NCBI GenBank assembly: GCA_019116405.1
Contig: DXBS01000114.1
Coordinates: 1-21,705, forward strand
Origin: Candidatus Gallimonas intestinigallinarum
GTDB lineage: Bacteria; Bacillota_A; Clostridia; Christensenellales; Borkfalkiaceae
Length of the DNA: 21,705 nucleotides
Reading direction: 5' to 3'
In this document: piece after piece, positions 8,172 through 14,938 of the stretch
Numbering within the stretch: the stretch's first letter is position 1
How the letters are laid out: the number at the start of each line of letters is the position of its first letter
Notes under the pieces: model-generated
The model's database searches: none
What the model was told of the DNA's origin: nothing
The model's input: only the letters and a program-made list of their open reading frames with translations
Position numbers and translations under genes: made by a program

Positions 8172-8279
8172 GCAAAAGCAAACCCCTCGGAACTTGCGTC
8201 CCGAGGGGTTTGCTATATGATAAGGGGGAAAAATGATGAGCGATGTTTTGGCAGGAGCGCTTCCGCACTTCCTGTTTAC
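8172..8279 (-). ncRNA. Candidate small RNA of about 107 nt
   Basis: On the minus strand a promoter-like pair (TTTACT at 8309-8314 and TATAAT at 8286-8291, spacer 17) predicts a start near 8279. The strong terminator at 8177-8214 predicts an end near 8172. The 5' part can fold into a hairpin (8252-8274) of about nine base pairs with a GGAA loop. The middle is unpaired and pyrimidine-rich. It does not match SRP RNA, because the AGCAG side of helix 8 is absent. No known family is recognised. The gap 8215-8430 is AT-rich and otherwise shows no convincing gene. Confidence 0.4.
8177..8214 (-). terminator. Strong intrinsic terminator, minus strand
   Basis: Fourteen-bp perfect arms (8177-8190 with 8201-8214) enclose a 10-base loop. 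On the minus strand a T run (TTTTG) follows. It ends either the spmAB message or the candidate small RNA that starts near 8279. Confidence 0.8.
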
Positions 8280-8285
8280 GCCACT

Positions 8286-8314
8286 ATTATATTCAGTCCT
8301 CTCGCAAAAGTAAA
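8286..8314 (-). promoter_or_regulatory. Putative minus-strand promoter in the spmB downstream gap
   Basis: On the minus strand TATAAT (8286-8291) lies 17 bases from TTTACT (8309-8314). It points toward the terminator at 8177-8214 with no reading frame in between. Confidence 0.5.
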
Positions 8315-8430
8315 ATATTTTTTCGACAATTTTTTCAAAAACTTATTTCTGATAAAATGTTTCAACCGGCAAAAAATTCGTTCACAAACAATAGGATTTT
8401 TTTATAATTTCTCACAGGAGGGGCGTTTTT

Positions 8431-8940
8431 TCATAAGAAGCGGCAAAGGAAGCACCCCAAAACGACGCTCAGAAAGTTGGCAGTCAGCGCAATTGCGATG
8501 GGGCGCAGCAGATTTTTTTTGTGCCCCGCAAAGTAGACCGCGGAGACGTAGAACACCGTCTCGCTCGAGCCGAACGCCACGCAGGCGCACCGCGCAATGT
8601 AGCTGTCCGCGCCGTAGGCGGCAAACAGATCGGAGAGCACTGCCGTCGCGCCGCTGCCCGAAAAGGGCTTGATGAGCACGAGCCCCGCGATCTCGGGCGG
8701 GATGCCCAGCGCGTTCAGGGCAGGCGCGATGAGCGTCGTGAGCGCCTGTGAAAGCCCGCTCTGTTCGAACAGTTCTGAGAGGATGAGCACCGCGGCGAGG
8801 TAGGGAAACAGGGACACGGCGAGCGGGATCGCGTCCTTCACGCCCTCGGTGAAGCAGTCGTACAGCCGCACCTTTCTGAAGAGGGCGAATACAAAGAGCG
8901 CCGCAAAGAGCAGGGGAATGATGAGGGCTATGTACGGCAT
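8431..8940 (-). CDS. spmB: Spore maturation protein B
   Basis: SpmB is a membrane protein of the nucleoside-recognition (Gate) family needed for full dehydration of the spore core in B. subtilis. This 169-residue protein starts MPYIALIIPLLFA and has several hydrophobic segments. It contains the family blocks DAIPLAVSLFPYLAAVLIL, KPFSGSGATAVLSDLF and CACVAFGSSETVFYV. The length is normal. It overlaps spmA by 13 bases, so the two are translated from one message. A transported substrate has not been established for the family. The presence of the pair argues for a spore former or a recent descendant of one. Confidence 0.93.
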   Translation of the reverse strand: MPYIALIIPLLFAALFVFALFRKVRLYDCFTEGVKDAIPLAVSLFPYLAAVLILSELFEQSGLSQALTTLIAPALNALGIPPEIAGLVLIKPFSGSGATAVLSDLFAAYGADSYIARCACVAFGSSETVFYVSAVYFAGHKKNLLRPIAIALTANFLSVVLGCFLCRFL

Positions 8941-9482
8941 CTTCTCCCCGTGAGTGCGACCAGTCCCGCGCCGATGAGGGTGGAGAGAAGAGTTGCGAGC
9001 AGCGTCGGCAGAAGGATATCGGCGGCGTTTGCCGACCCTGCCGCGGCGCGCAGGGCGATGACCGTCGTGGGCAGCAGCTGCAGGCTTGTCGCATTGAGCA
9101 CAAAGAGCATGTCTGCGGCATACTCGTTCTTCGCTGCAAGAAATTTCTTGGTCGCCGCCACGCCCAGCGGGGTGGGCGCGCCGGGGAGTCCTAAAAGGTT
9201 TGCCGCAATGTTCTGGCAGGCGTCGGAGAGCGCGTTTTTGTCCTCGGAGCGGAACAGCCGCCGCGAGAGGGGATACAGCCGCCGCGAGAGCATGGCAGAG
9301 AGCCCGCTTTGCTGCATGACCTTGAAAAATCCCAGCCAGACGCAGTAGGAGGCAAGCAGCGTCAGCGTGAGCGTCGCGGCGCGTTCGCCGCCCGTGAGCA
9401 TGGCGGGCAGAAACCCCGCGTGATCGCGAAGGCAGAAGATGACGGCGGCGGCAAGAAAGATGGCGGCGAAGATGGCGTTCAT
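8928..9482 (-). CDS. spmA: Spore maturation protein A
   Basis: SpmA is the partner of SpmB in late spore maturation. The 184-residue protein has an N-terminal hydrophobic segment (residues 2-17) and the Gate-family blocks LTLLASYCVWLGFFKVMQQSGL and NIAANLLGLPGAPTPLGV. A later block (FVLNATSLQLLPTTVIALR) is also characteristic. The ATG at 9482 matches the usual family N-terminus. No SD precedes it, and a sigma-E-like -10 lies only five bases upstream, so the message may be leaderless. It is divergent from the acetyltransferase unit. In B. subtilis the spmA-spmB-dacB operon is under sigma-E control in the mother cell; no dacB follows here. Confidence 0.93.
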   Translation of the reverse strand: MNAIFAAIFLAAAVIFCLRDHAGFLPAMLTGGERAATLTLTLLASYCVWLGFFKVMQQSGLSAMLSRRLYPLSRRLFRSEDKNALSDACQNIAANLLGLPGAPTPLGVAATKKFLAAKNEYAADMLFVLNATSLQLLPTTVIALRAAAGSANAADILLPTLLATLLSTLIGAGLVALTGRRCRT

Positions 9483-9487
9483 GCCCT

Positions 9488-9514
9488 ATTGTATGTCGGC
9501 GGCGCGCAAAATAT
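9488..9514 (-). promoter_or_regulatory. Sigma-E-like sporulation promoter for spmAB
   Basis: On the minus strand CATACAAT (9488-9495) matches the sigma-E -10 consensus fully. ATATT (9510-9514) matches the core of the -35, with a 14-base spacer. No comparable sigma-A -35 is present. Confidence 0.7.
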
Positions 9515-9524
9515 CATCAAATGC

Positions 9525-9553
9525 TTGACAAGGATGGGACGGGGTGTTACAAT
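9525..9553 (+). promoter_or_regulatory. Sigma-A type promoter for leader peptide and acetyltransferase
   Basis: TTGACA (9525-9530), a 17-base spacer and TACAAT (9548-9553) make a near-consensus promoter. The predicted start coincides with the ATG of the leader ORF at 9560. Confidence 0.88.
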
Positions 9554-9559
9554 ACAACT

Positions 9560-9622
9560 ATGAAAAAGTTTTCTGCAACCGTCAATGCCATGCGTCCCGT
9601 ATTTGCCAAGCGAATGCGGTGA
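9560..9622 (+). CDS. 20-residue leader peptide, putative attenuator uORF
   Basis: The short frame encodes MKKFSATVNAMRPVFAKRMR. It begins six bases after the -10 box and so would be translated from the 5' end of the RNA without an SD. It ends Lys-Arg-Met-Arg; the Arg-X-Arg arrangement is the known macrolide-dependent arrest signature (+X+) of erm-type leader peptides. Its stop lies in the loop of a small hairpin (9611-9615 with 9622-9626). An intrinsic terminator follows 28 bases later and then the acetyltransferase SD. The layout is that of a ribosome-controlled attenuator. That the peptide is made, and what it senses, is inference. Confidence 0.6.
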   Translation: MKKFSATVNAMRPVFAKRMR

Positions 9623-9650
9623 TTCGGCGTGCCTGCATCAAGGTGTTTTT

Positions 9651-9680
9651 CCCGTCGGGTCAGCCGGCGGGTCTTTTTTT
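9651..9680 (+). terminator. Intrinsic terminator/attenuator in the acetyltransferase leader
   Basis: An 8-bp GC stem (9651-9658 with 9664-9671, one G-U pair, loop GTCAG) is followed by TC and seven T residues. The SD (GGAGGAGGG, 9681-9689) begins on the next base, so the gene is expressed only if the terminator is bypassed. Confidence 0.85.
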
Positions 9681-9690
9681 GGAGGAGGGT

Positions 9691-10266
9691 ATGAACCAAC
9701 TGGGAAGCAGGGTGCTCACAACGCAGCGGCTGATCCTGCGCCCCTTCCGCGCGACGGACGCGGAACAGGCGTTTTCGGGCTGGATGAGCGATCCCGCTGT
9801 CACGAAATATCTCACATGGGAGCGGCATGAGAGCATCTTTCTCACGCGGCAGCTGCTCGCCGCCTGGGAGCAGGAAGCAAAGCTTCTCACGACCTACCAT
9901 TGGGCGATCGTCTGGCGGGAGACGGGGGTGGTCATCGGGGATATCTCCGTGCCGACCGCCGACATGCGCTCGCAGTGGGCGGAGGTCGCGTACTGTCTCT
10001 CGCGCGCGTTCTGGGGCAGGGGCATCATGACGGAGGCGCTCTCTGCCGTCATCGATTTTCTCATCGGGAAGGTCGGCTTTCTTCGCATCGAGGCAAAGCA
10101 CGCAACGGAAAACGTCGCCTCGGGGCGGGTGATGGAAAAGTGCGGCATGCAATTGGAGGGCGTGCTGCGTAAGGGACACCGCCTGCTCTCCACGGGCGAA
10201 CTTGTGGACATCGCCATCCGCGCCATCCTGCGCGAGGAGTGGGAAGCAAGAAAAGCGCAGCAATAG
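9691..10266 (+). CDS. GNAT-family N-acetyltransferase (RimJ/RimL type)
   Basis: This is a 191-residue acetyl-CoA-dependent N-acetyltransferase of the RimJ/RimL-like GNAT group. It starts with the typical beta strand (LTTQRLILRPFRATDAEQAF) and carries the acetyl-CoA motif A as EVAYCLSRAFWGRGIMTEAL. The group-typical segment KHATENVASGRVMEKCGMQLEGVLR follows. The ATG at 9691 sits 1 base after an exceptionally purine-rich SD run. Members of this group acetylate ribosomal protein N-termini, but others modify small molecules including antibiotics, so the substrate cannot be told from sequence. The leader peptide and terminator upstream imply conditional expression and favour a stress or drug response. 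Confidence 0.88.
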   Translation: MNQLGSRVLTTQRLILRPFRATDAEQAFSGWMSDPAVTKYLTWERHESIFLTRQLLAAWEQEAKLLTTYHWAIVWRETGVVIGDISVPTADMRSQWAEVAYCLSRAFWGRGIMTEALSAVIDFLIGKVGFLRIEAKHATENVASGRVMEKCGMQLEGVLRKGHRLLSTGELVDIAIRAILREEWEARKAQQ

Positions 10267-10307
10267 TGTCACCCTTCTTCCCTGCGGGGAGGCAAGAAAA
10301 GCGCAGC
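10246..10307 (+). repeat. 16-bp direct repeat at the 3' end of the acetyltransferase gene
   Basis: GCAAGAAAAGCGCAGC occurs at 10246-10261, within the last codons, and exactly again at 10292-10307, just after the stop. It suggests a local duplication of the gene's 3' end or a decayed insertion. Confidence 0.7.
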
Positions 10308-10492
10308 GACTTTTGCTATCAATTACGGCGCAAGGAAAGTCGCGCCTTTCCGCAGCGGGACTCAATTTGCGCGTCAGCGCTTTGGGGAAAGAGTGAAGCG
10401 GCGCGCGCTATTATGTTGCGATTGCGCGCCGCGAGAAAAACAGAACGCAGAGCCGCATTGCGACGTACCCGCGGGTTTTCCTAAAACTCACG

Positions 10493-10524
10493 GCATTTCT
10501 TTTCGTCAGTTCGAAAAGAAATGC
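10493..10524. repeat. 13-bp perfect inverted repeat upstream of the metG promoter
   Basis: Arms at 10493-10505 and 10512-10524 (GCATTTCTTTTCG and its complement) enclose a 6-base spacer. Three more outer pairs form with a one-base bulge. No T run follows on the plus strand. It ends 25 bases before the metG -35, so it could be an operator as well as a hairpin. Confidence 0.65.
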
Positions 10525-10549
10525 GTGAACATTGCTCCATTAAAATTTG

Positions 10550-10578
10550 TTTACATTTGCAAGGAAATAGAGTATAAT
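10550..10578 (+). promoter_or_regulatory. Sigma-A type promoter for the metG operon
   Basis: TTTACA (10550-10555), a 17-base spacer and TATAAT (10573-10578). The predicted start near 10585 gives a leader of about 57 bases with an SD-like AGGGAGA at 10631-10637. Confidence 0.85.
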
Positions 10579-10641
10579 ATCCGCGAACCAATTCGCAAAC
10601 AGGAATCAGGAGCGTGAACACAAATCGCGCAGGGAGACAGC

Positions 10642-12630
10642 ATGAAAAAACCCTATTATGTCACCACGGCGATCGCCTACACCTCGGGCAAGCCGCACAT
10701 TGGAAACACCTACGAGGCAATTTTAACGGACGCGATCGTCCGCTTCAAGCGCCTGCAGGGCTATGACGTCCGCTTCCAGACGGGCACGGACGAGCACGGG
10801 CAGAAGATCGAAGAGAAGGCGGAGGCGGCGGGCGTCACCCCGCAGGCGTACGTCGACAACGTCGCAAACGTCATCCGCACCATCTGGGACAGCGTCGGCA
10901 CGTCCTACGATAAGTTTATCCGCACGACCGATCACGATCACTGCGCCACCGTGCAGAAGATCTTCCGCAAGTTCTATGAGCAGGGCGATATCTACAAGAG
11001 CGAGTACGAGGGCTGGTACTGCACGCCGTGCGAGAGCTTTTGGACGGAGAGCCAGCTCGTGGATGGCAAGTGTCCCGACTGCGGCAGAGAGGTAAAAAAG
11101 GCAAAGGAAGAGGCGTATTTCTTCAAGATGGGCAAGTATGCGGACAGGCTCATCGCGCACATTGAGTCCCACCCCGATTTCATCCGTCCCGTCTCCAGAA
11201 AGAACGAGATGATGAACAATTTCTTAAAGAAAGGGCTTCAGGATCTGTGTGTCTCGCGCTCCACCTTCACATGGGGCATTCCCGTCGACTTTGACAGCCG
11301 CCACGTCGTCTACGTCTGGCTGGATGCGCTCACCAACTATATCACCGGTCTCGGGTACGATCCGGACGGCAATTCGGACGAGCTGTACAAGAAGTACTGG
11401 CAGGGCAGCGAGAAGCTGCACGTCATCGGCAAGGACATCGCCCGCTTTCACACCATTTACTGGCCCATCTTCCTGATGGCGCTGGGCGAGCCGCTGCCCG
11501 ATCACGTCTTTGCGCACCCGTGGCTGCTGCAGGGCGGCGAGAAGATGAGCAAGTCGCGCGGCAACGTCATCTACGCGGACGATCTCGCCTCAGTGTTCGG
11601 CGTGGACGCCGTGCGCTACTTCGTCCTGCACGAGATGCCCTACGAAGGGGACGGCACGATCACCTGGGAACTCATGACCGAGCGCGTCAACTCCGACCTT
11701 GCCAACACGCTGGGAAACCTGGTGCGCCGCACGCTCGCGATGACGCGCAAATATTTCGGCGGCGTCGTCGAAAATAAGAACGTCTCCGAGCCCGTGGACG
11801 AGGAACTGAAGGCAGTTGCCGTCGGCGTGCGCGCCAAGGTGGAGGCGTGCATGAACGAGTTCCGCATCGCGGACGCCCTGAACGAGTTATTCACTCTCTT
11901 CCGTCGCGCCAATAAGTATATCGATGAGACCATGCCCTGGGCGCTGGGCAAGGACGAGGGCAAGAAGGACCGCCTCGCGACCGTCCTTTATAACCTGACG
12001 GAGGCCATTTTAACGGGCGCAAGCCTTCTGTATCCCTTCCTGCCCGCGACGGCGGAGAAGATCGCGGGCTATCTGAACGCGCCTTTGAAGTCGCTGGAGG
12101 CGTGCGATACCTTCGGAAGCTACCCGAGCGGCAACACCATCGCCGCAGAGGACGAGGCACTCTTTGCCCGCTTTGACTGGAAGGAAGTTTCTCCCAAGGT
12201 GGAAGCCATCCGCAAGGCACAGCGCGAGGAGTACGAGCGCGAAAACGCGTCCGCGCAGAAGTCGGCGCCCGCCGCAAGCGAAGAAGCAACCGAGGCGAAA
12301 AAGACATTCATCTCCATTGACGACTTTGCGAAGATCGAGCTGAAAGTGGGCGAGGTCATCGCGTGCGAGCGCGTGCCCAAGTCCAAAAAACTGCTGCACG
12401 AGACCATCCGCGTGGGCGGGGAAGTGCGCTCGGTCGTCTCGGGCATCGCGCAGTTCTACACGCCCGAGGAGATGGTGGGCAAGAAGGTCGTGCTTGTCAC
12501 CAACCTTGCGCCCGTCAGGCTGTGCGGCGTACTGTCCGAGGGCATGATTTTGTGCGCCGAGGACGAACAAGGCAATCTCTCGCTGCTCACGCCCGAGCGT
12601 GCGGTGGAGAGCGGCGCGAACATCCGCTGA
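10642..12630 (+). CDS. metG: Methionyl-tRNA synthetase with C-terminal tRNA-binding domain
   Basis: MetRS charges initiator and elongator tRNA-Met. The 662-residue protein has the class I signature HIGN (residues 19-22) and KMSKS (301-305). A zinc knuckle in the connective peptide has Cys127, Cys130, Cys144 and Cys147. The anticodon-binding helical domain follows, and from about residue 555 there is an OB-fold tRNA-binding domain (FISIDDFAKIELKVGEV) joined by an Ala/Glu-rich linker. This is the full-length, dimerising B. subtilis-type architecture. The gene leads a tight operon: tatD begins one base after the stop and a radical SAM gene follows, the metS-yabD order of Bacillota. Confidence 0.98.
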   Translation: MKKPYYVTTAIAYTSGKPHIGNTYEAILTDAIVRFKRLQGYDVRFQTGTDEHGQKIEEKAEAAGVTPQAYVDNVANVIRTIWDSVGTSYDKFIRTTDHDHCATVQKIFRKFYEQGDIYKSEYEGWYCTPCESFWTESQLVDGKCPDCGREVKKAKEEAYFFKMGKYADRLIAHIESHPDFIRPVSRKNEMMNNFLKKGLQDLCVSRSTFTWGIPVDFDSRHVVYVWLDALTNYITGLGYDPDGNSDELYKKYWQGSEKLHVIGKDIARFHTIYWPIFLMALGEPLPDHVFAHPWLLQGGEKMSKSRGNVIYADDLASVFGVDAVRYFVLHEMPYEGDGTITWELMTERVNSDLANTLGNLVRRTLAMTRKYFGGVVENKNVSEPVDEELKAVAVGVRAKVEACMNEFRIADALNELFTLFRRANKYIDETMPWALGKDEGKKDRLATVLYNLTEAILTGASLLYPFLPATAEKIAGYLNAPLKSLEACDTFGSYPSGNTIAAEDEALFARFDWKEVSPKVEAIRKAQREEYERENASAQKSAPAASEEATEAKKTFISIDDFAKIELKVGEVIACERVPKSKKLLHETIRVGGEVRSVVSGIAQFYTPEEMVGKKVVLVTNLAPVRLCGVLSEGMILCAEDEQGNLSLLTPERAVESGANIR

Positions 12631-12631
12631 T

Positions 12632-13393
12632 ATGTATCTGGATATCCACGCCCATTTCGCGGGCGAGGGTTACGCCTTCCCCGCAGAATGGGAGCGCATC
12701 CGGGCGGCGGGTGTTTCGCGCGTCGTGCTCGCGGGCGATACGCTTGCGCACAGCGCATGGCACGCGGAATTTTGTCAAAGCCACGAAGGCGCGTACTTCA
12801 CGGCGGGCGTGCACCCCTCGGACCTTGCGGGCTTTGGGCAGCAGACGCTTGACGAGCTTGCCCGCCTTTGCGGGCAGGAGAAGTGCATCGCGGTGGGGGA
12901 GATCGGGCTGGACTATCACTATCCTACTCCCGAAAAGAGCGTCCAGCGCGCGGCATTCGTGGCGCAGCTTCAGCTTGCGCACCGACTGGGGCTGCCCGTG
13001 CAGATCCACTCGCGCGACTGCTTTGCGGACATGATCGCAATCTTAAAAGAGTACAGGGCGCTTTTGTCAAACGGTTTTCTGATGCACTGCTATTCGCACG
13101 GCGCGCAGAACATGGAGGACTTTTTACAGCTGGGCGGCTACTTCTCCTTCGGCGGCGTGGCGTGCTTCAAGAATGCCAAAAACGTATGGGAGAGCGTGCG
13201 GGCGTGCCCCGCGGACAGAATTCTGTCCGAGACGGACAGCCCGTACCTTTCGCCCTTCCGCGGGGACAAGAACAGTCCCGCCAACATCCCCGTCATCGTG
13301 CGGCGGCTGGCGGAACTGCGTGGGGAAGATGAGGAGAATTTACAAAATACGATTTGGGAAAACGCGGGAAGGCTCTTCCCGAAGATAGGGTGA
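12632..13393 (+). CDS. tatD: TatD-family metal-dependent DNase
   Basis: This is a TatD-family hydrolase, 253 residues, a TIM-barrel enzyme that cleaves DNA with divalent metals. It begins MYLDIHAHF, with His6 and His8 as the first metal ligands. Further blocks are GVHPSDL, VGEIGLDYHY with the bridging Glu, PVQIHSRD, LMHCYSHG and LSETDSPYLSPFRG with the conserved Asp. The usual HCFSG is replaced by HCYSHG, a small variation. The ATG at 12632 is one base past the metG stop, and a longer upstream reading inside metG is rejected. In B. subtilis the equivalent is yabD, directly after metS. The cellular role is probably DNA repair or degradation. Confidence 0.94.
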   Translation: MYLDIHAHFAGEGYAFPAEWERIRAAGVSRVVLAGDTLAHSAWHAEFCQSHEGAYFTAGVHPSDLAGFGQQTLDELARLCGQEKCIAVGEIGLDYHYPTPEKSVQRAAFVAQLQLAHRLGLPVQIHSRDCFADMIAILKEYRALLSNGFLMHCYSHGAQNMEDFLQLGGYFSFGGVACFKNAKNVWESVRACPADRILSETDSPYLSPFRGDKNSPANIPVIVRRLAELRGEDEENLQNTIWENAGRLFPKIG

Positions 13394-13398
13394 TTACT

Positions 13399-13992
13399 AT
13401 GGATACTTACGTCTACAAGATCGGGAACAATCTCTACATCAATCTCACCAACCGCTGTTCCAACCGCTGCACCTTCTGCGTGCGCGACGAAAAGCACCCC
13501 TTCGAGGGGTACGATCTCTGGCTCAAGGAGTGCGAGCCCACCGCGCAGCAGGTCATCGACCTCATCGGCGATCCCGCGCAGTACGGTGAGATCGTGTTCT
13601 GCGGCTTCGGCGAGCCCACCTACCGTCTGGGCGCGATGCTGGAGATCTGCGACTACGTCCACGCAAAGGGCGGCAAGACCAGACTCAACACCAACGGCCA
13701 CGGCAGCATCATCAACCAGCACGATATCACCGCCGACCTCGTCGGACGGCTGGACGGCATCAACATTTCCCTCAACGCGTCCAACGCGCGCCTGTATGAA
13801 AAGCTGTGCCGCCCCATCTATCCCGAGATGGCGTTTGACTCCATGCTCTTCTTTGCGCAGGCGTGCAGGGAAAAGGGGCTGAATTGCTGGTTCTCCGTCG
13901 TCGACTGCATCGGGGAAGAGGAGGTCGCCGCCTGCCAGAAACTCGCGGACAGCATCGGCATTCCCCTGCGCGTGCGCGAGATGATTTCTTAA
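13399..13992 (+). CDS. TatD-associated radical SAM protein
   Basis: This is a 197-residue radical SAM protein with Cys20, Cys24 and Cys27 in NRCSNRCTFC, the CxxxCxxC that holds the [4Fe-4S] cluster used to cleave SAM. FCGFGEPTYR provides the GGE-like motif, and TRLNTNGHG the next barrel strand. It is small for the superfamily, with little beyond the core half-barrel. It starts five bases after tatD and fits the described but uncharacterised family of TatD-linked radical SAM proteins. The substrate is unknown; co-occurrence with tatD suggests a nucleic-acid or nucleotide target. In B. subtilis this position, between tatD and ksgA, holds yabE and rnmV, which are absent here. Confidence 0.88.
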   Translation: MDTYVYKIGNNLYINLTNRCSNRCTFCVRDEKHPFEGYDLWLKECEPTAQQVIDLIGDPAQYGEIVFCGFGEPTYRLGAMLEICDYVHAKGGKTRLNTNGHGSIINQHDITADLVGRLDGINISLNASNARLYEKLCRPIYPEMAFDSMLFFAQACREKGLNCWFSVVDCIGEEEVAACQKLADSIGIPLRVREMIS

Positions 13993-13999
13993 AGCGAGA

Positions 14000-14023
14000 G
14001 AGCCGCATTGCGCGGCTCCCTTT
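14000..14023 (+). terminator. Weak terminator-like hairpin between radical SAM gene and ksgA
   Basis: A 7-bp GC stem (14000-14006 with 14012-14018) is followed by CCTTTGTT. A second feature, a 16-bp palindrome at 14064-14079, lies just before the ksgA SD. Both could lower transcription or translation of ksgA. Confidence 0.45.
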
Positions 14024-14095
14024 GTTCATTTGTGAGGAGGGCCGTTCCCTCATAGGCAGGATGCGCCGCCGCGGCGGCGGCATACGAGGAAAATC

Positions 14096-14935
14096 ATGGA
14101 AGACTTGAAAAATATCTTAGCGCGGCACGGCTTTTCCTTCAAGAAGAAGTTCGGGCAGAACTTTCTGACGGATCCCAACCTCCTGTCCGCCATCGTGCAC
14201 GACGCGGGCGTCGACGAAAACACCATCGTTCTGGAAATCGGCGCGGGCGCGGGCGCATTGACGCGCGAACTCTCCCGCGCCGCAGAGAAGGTCGTCGCTT
14301 ACGAGATCGATTCCTCCCTTCAGCCCGTGCTTGCCGAAACGCTTGCAGGCTGCGAGAACACGGAGGTCGTGTTCGGCGACATTCTGCGCGCCGACCTGCC
14401 CGCGCTGGAGGCGGAGCTGGGGCGGTACCGCGTCGTCGCCAACCTGCCCTATTATGTGACGACGCCCGTCGTCATGCGCTTTTTGGAGGAGGCGCACGGC
14501 TGCGACGGGCTGACTGTCATGGTGCAGGAGGAGGTTGCCGACCGCTTCTGCGCGCAGCCGGGGACGGCGGAATACGGGGCGGTGACGGCGGCGATCGCCC
14601 TGAAGGGCGCGGCGCGCGTGACGCGCAAGGTGCCGCGCACCATGTTCACGCCCCGCCCCAATGTCGACTCCGCCGTCGTGCGCATCGATTTTGAGCCCGG
14701 CCGCATCCCCGTCGGGAGCGAGGCAGCCTATCGCGCCGTCGTGCGCTGCGCCTTTGCAAGCCGCAGAAAGACGCTGGAAAACAACCTGATGAGCGCCTTT
14801 CATCTCCCGCGCGAGCGGGCAAAGGCGGCGCTCGTTCGGGCGGACATTCCCGACATGGCACGCGGCGAGACGCTCTCGCCTCAAATGCTCGCCCGCCTTG
14901 CGGACGTCCTGTTGGAAGAGGGGATCATACAATAA
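14096..14935 (+). CDS. ksgA: 16S rRNA (adenine1518-N6/adenine1519-N6)-dimethyltransferase
   Basis: KsgA dimethylates two adjacent adenines near the 3' end of 16S rRNA during late 30S assembly. The 279-residue protein begins with a helix (LKNILARHGFSFKKKFGQNFL), where GQNFL is diagnostic. It continues with the SAM-binding motif VLEIGAGAGALTREL and the catalytic NLPYYVTTPVVMRF. The C-terminal domain includes FASRRKTLENNL. An SD-like CGAGGA lies at 14085-14090. Upstream of ksgA in B. subtilis is rnmV; here the radical SAM gene takes its place. A very long palindromic terminator follows. The family assignment is secure. Confidence 0.97.
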   Translation: MEDLKNILARHGFSFKKKFGQNFLTDPNLLSAIVHDAGVDENTIVLEIGAGAGALTRELSRAAEKVVAYEIDSSLQPVLAETLAGCENTEVVFGDILRADLPALEAELGRYRVVANLPYYVTTPVVMRFLEEAHGCDGLTVMVQEEVADRFCAQPGTAEYGAVTAAIALKGAARVTRKVPRTMFTPRPNVDSAVVRIDFEPGRIPVGSEAAYRAVVRCAFASRRKTLENNLMSAFHLPRERAKAALVRADIPDMARGETLSPQMLARLADVLLEEGIIQ

Positions 14936-14938
14936 ATC

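Larger units (their letters stand above)
10267..10641. other. Intergenic region between acetyltransferase gene and metG
   Basis: This 375-base stretch has no convincing gene. It holds the second copy of the 16-bp repeat (10292-10307), a 13-bp inverted repeat (10493-10524) and the metG promoter (10550-10578). The remainder (10308-10490) shows nothing recognisable. The metG leader of about 55 bases is too short for a T-box. Confidence 0.7.

Noticed and set aside
8172..8279. Candidate small RNA as SRP (4.5S) RNA
   Set aside because: It has a GGAA-capped hairpin but lacks the AGCAG side of helix 8 and the end-to-end pairing of small SRP RNAs.
8233..8313. A 26-codon plus-strand frame beginning ATGATGAGC after AAGGGGG, encoding a hydrophobic peptide
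   Set aside because: No promoter on the plus strand, it lies behind a terminator and opposite the candidate small RNA, and the peptide resembles nothing known. Kept only as a weak possibility.
10585..10641. T-box or SAM riboswitch ahead of metG
   Set aside because: The leader from the predicted start is only about 57 bases with no specifier loop or antiterminator sequence.
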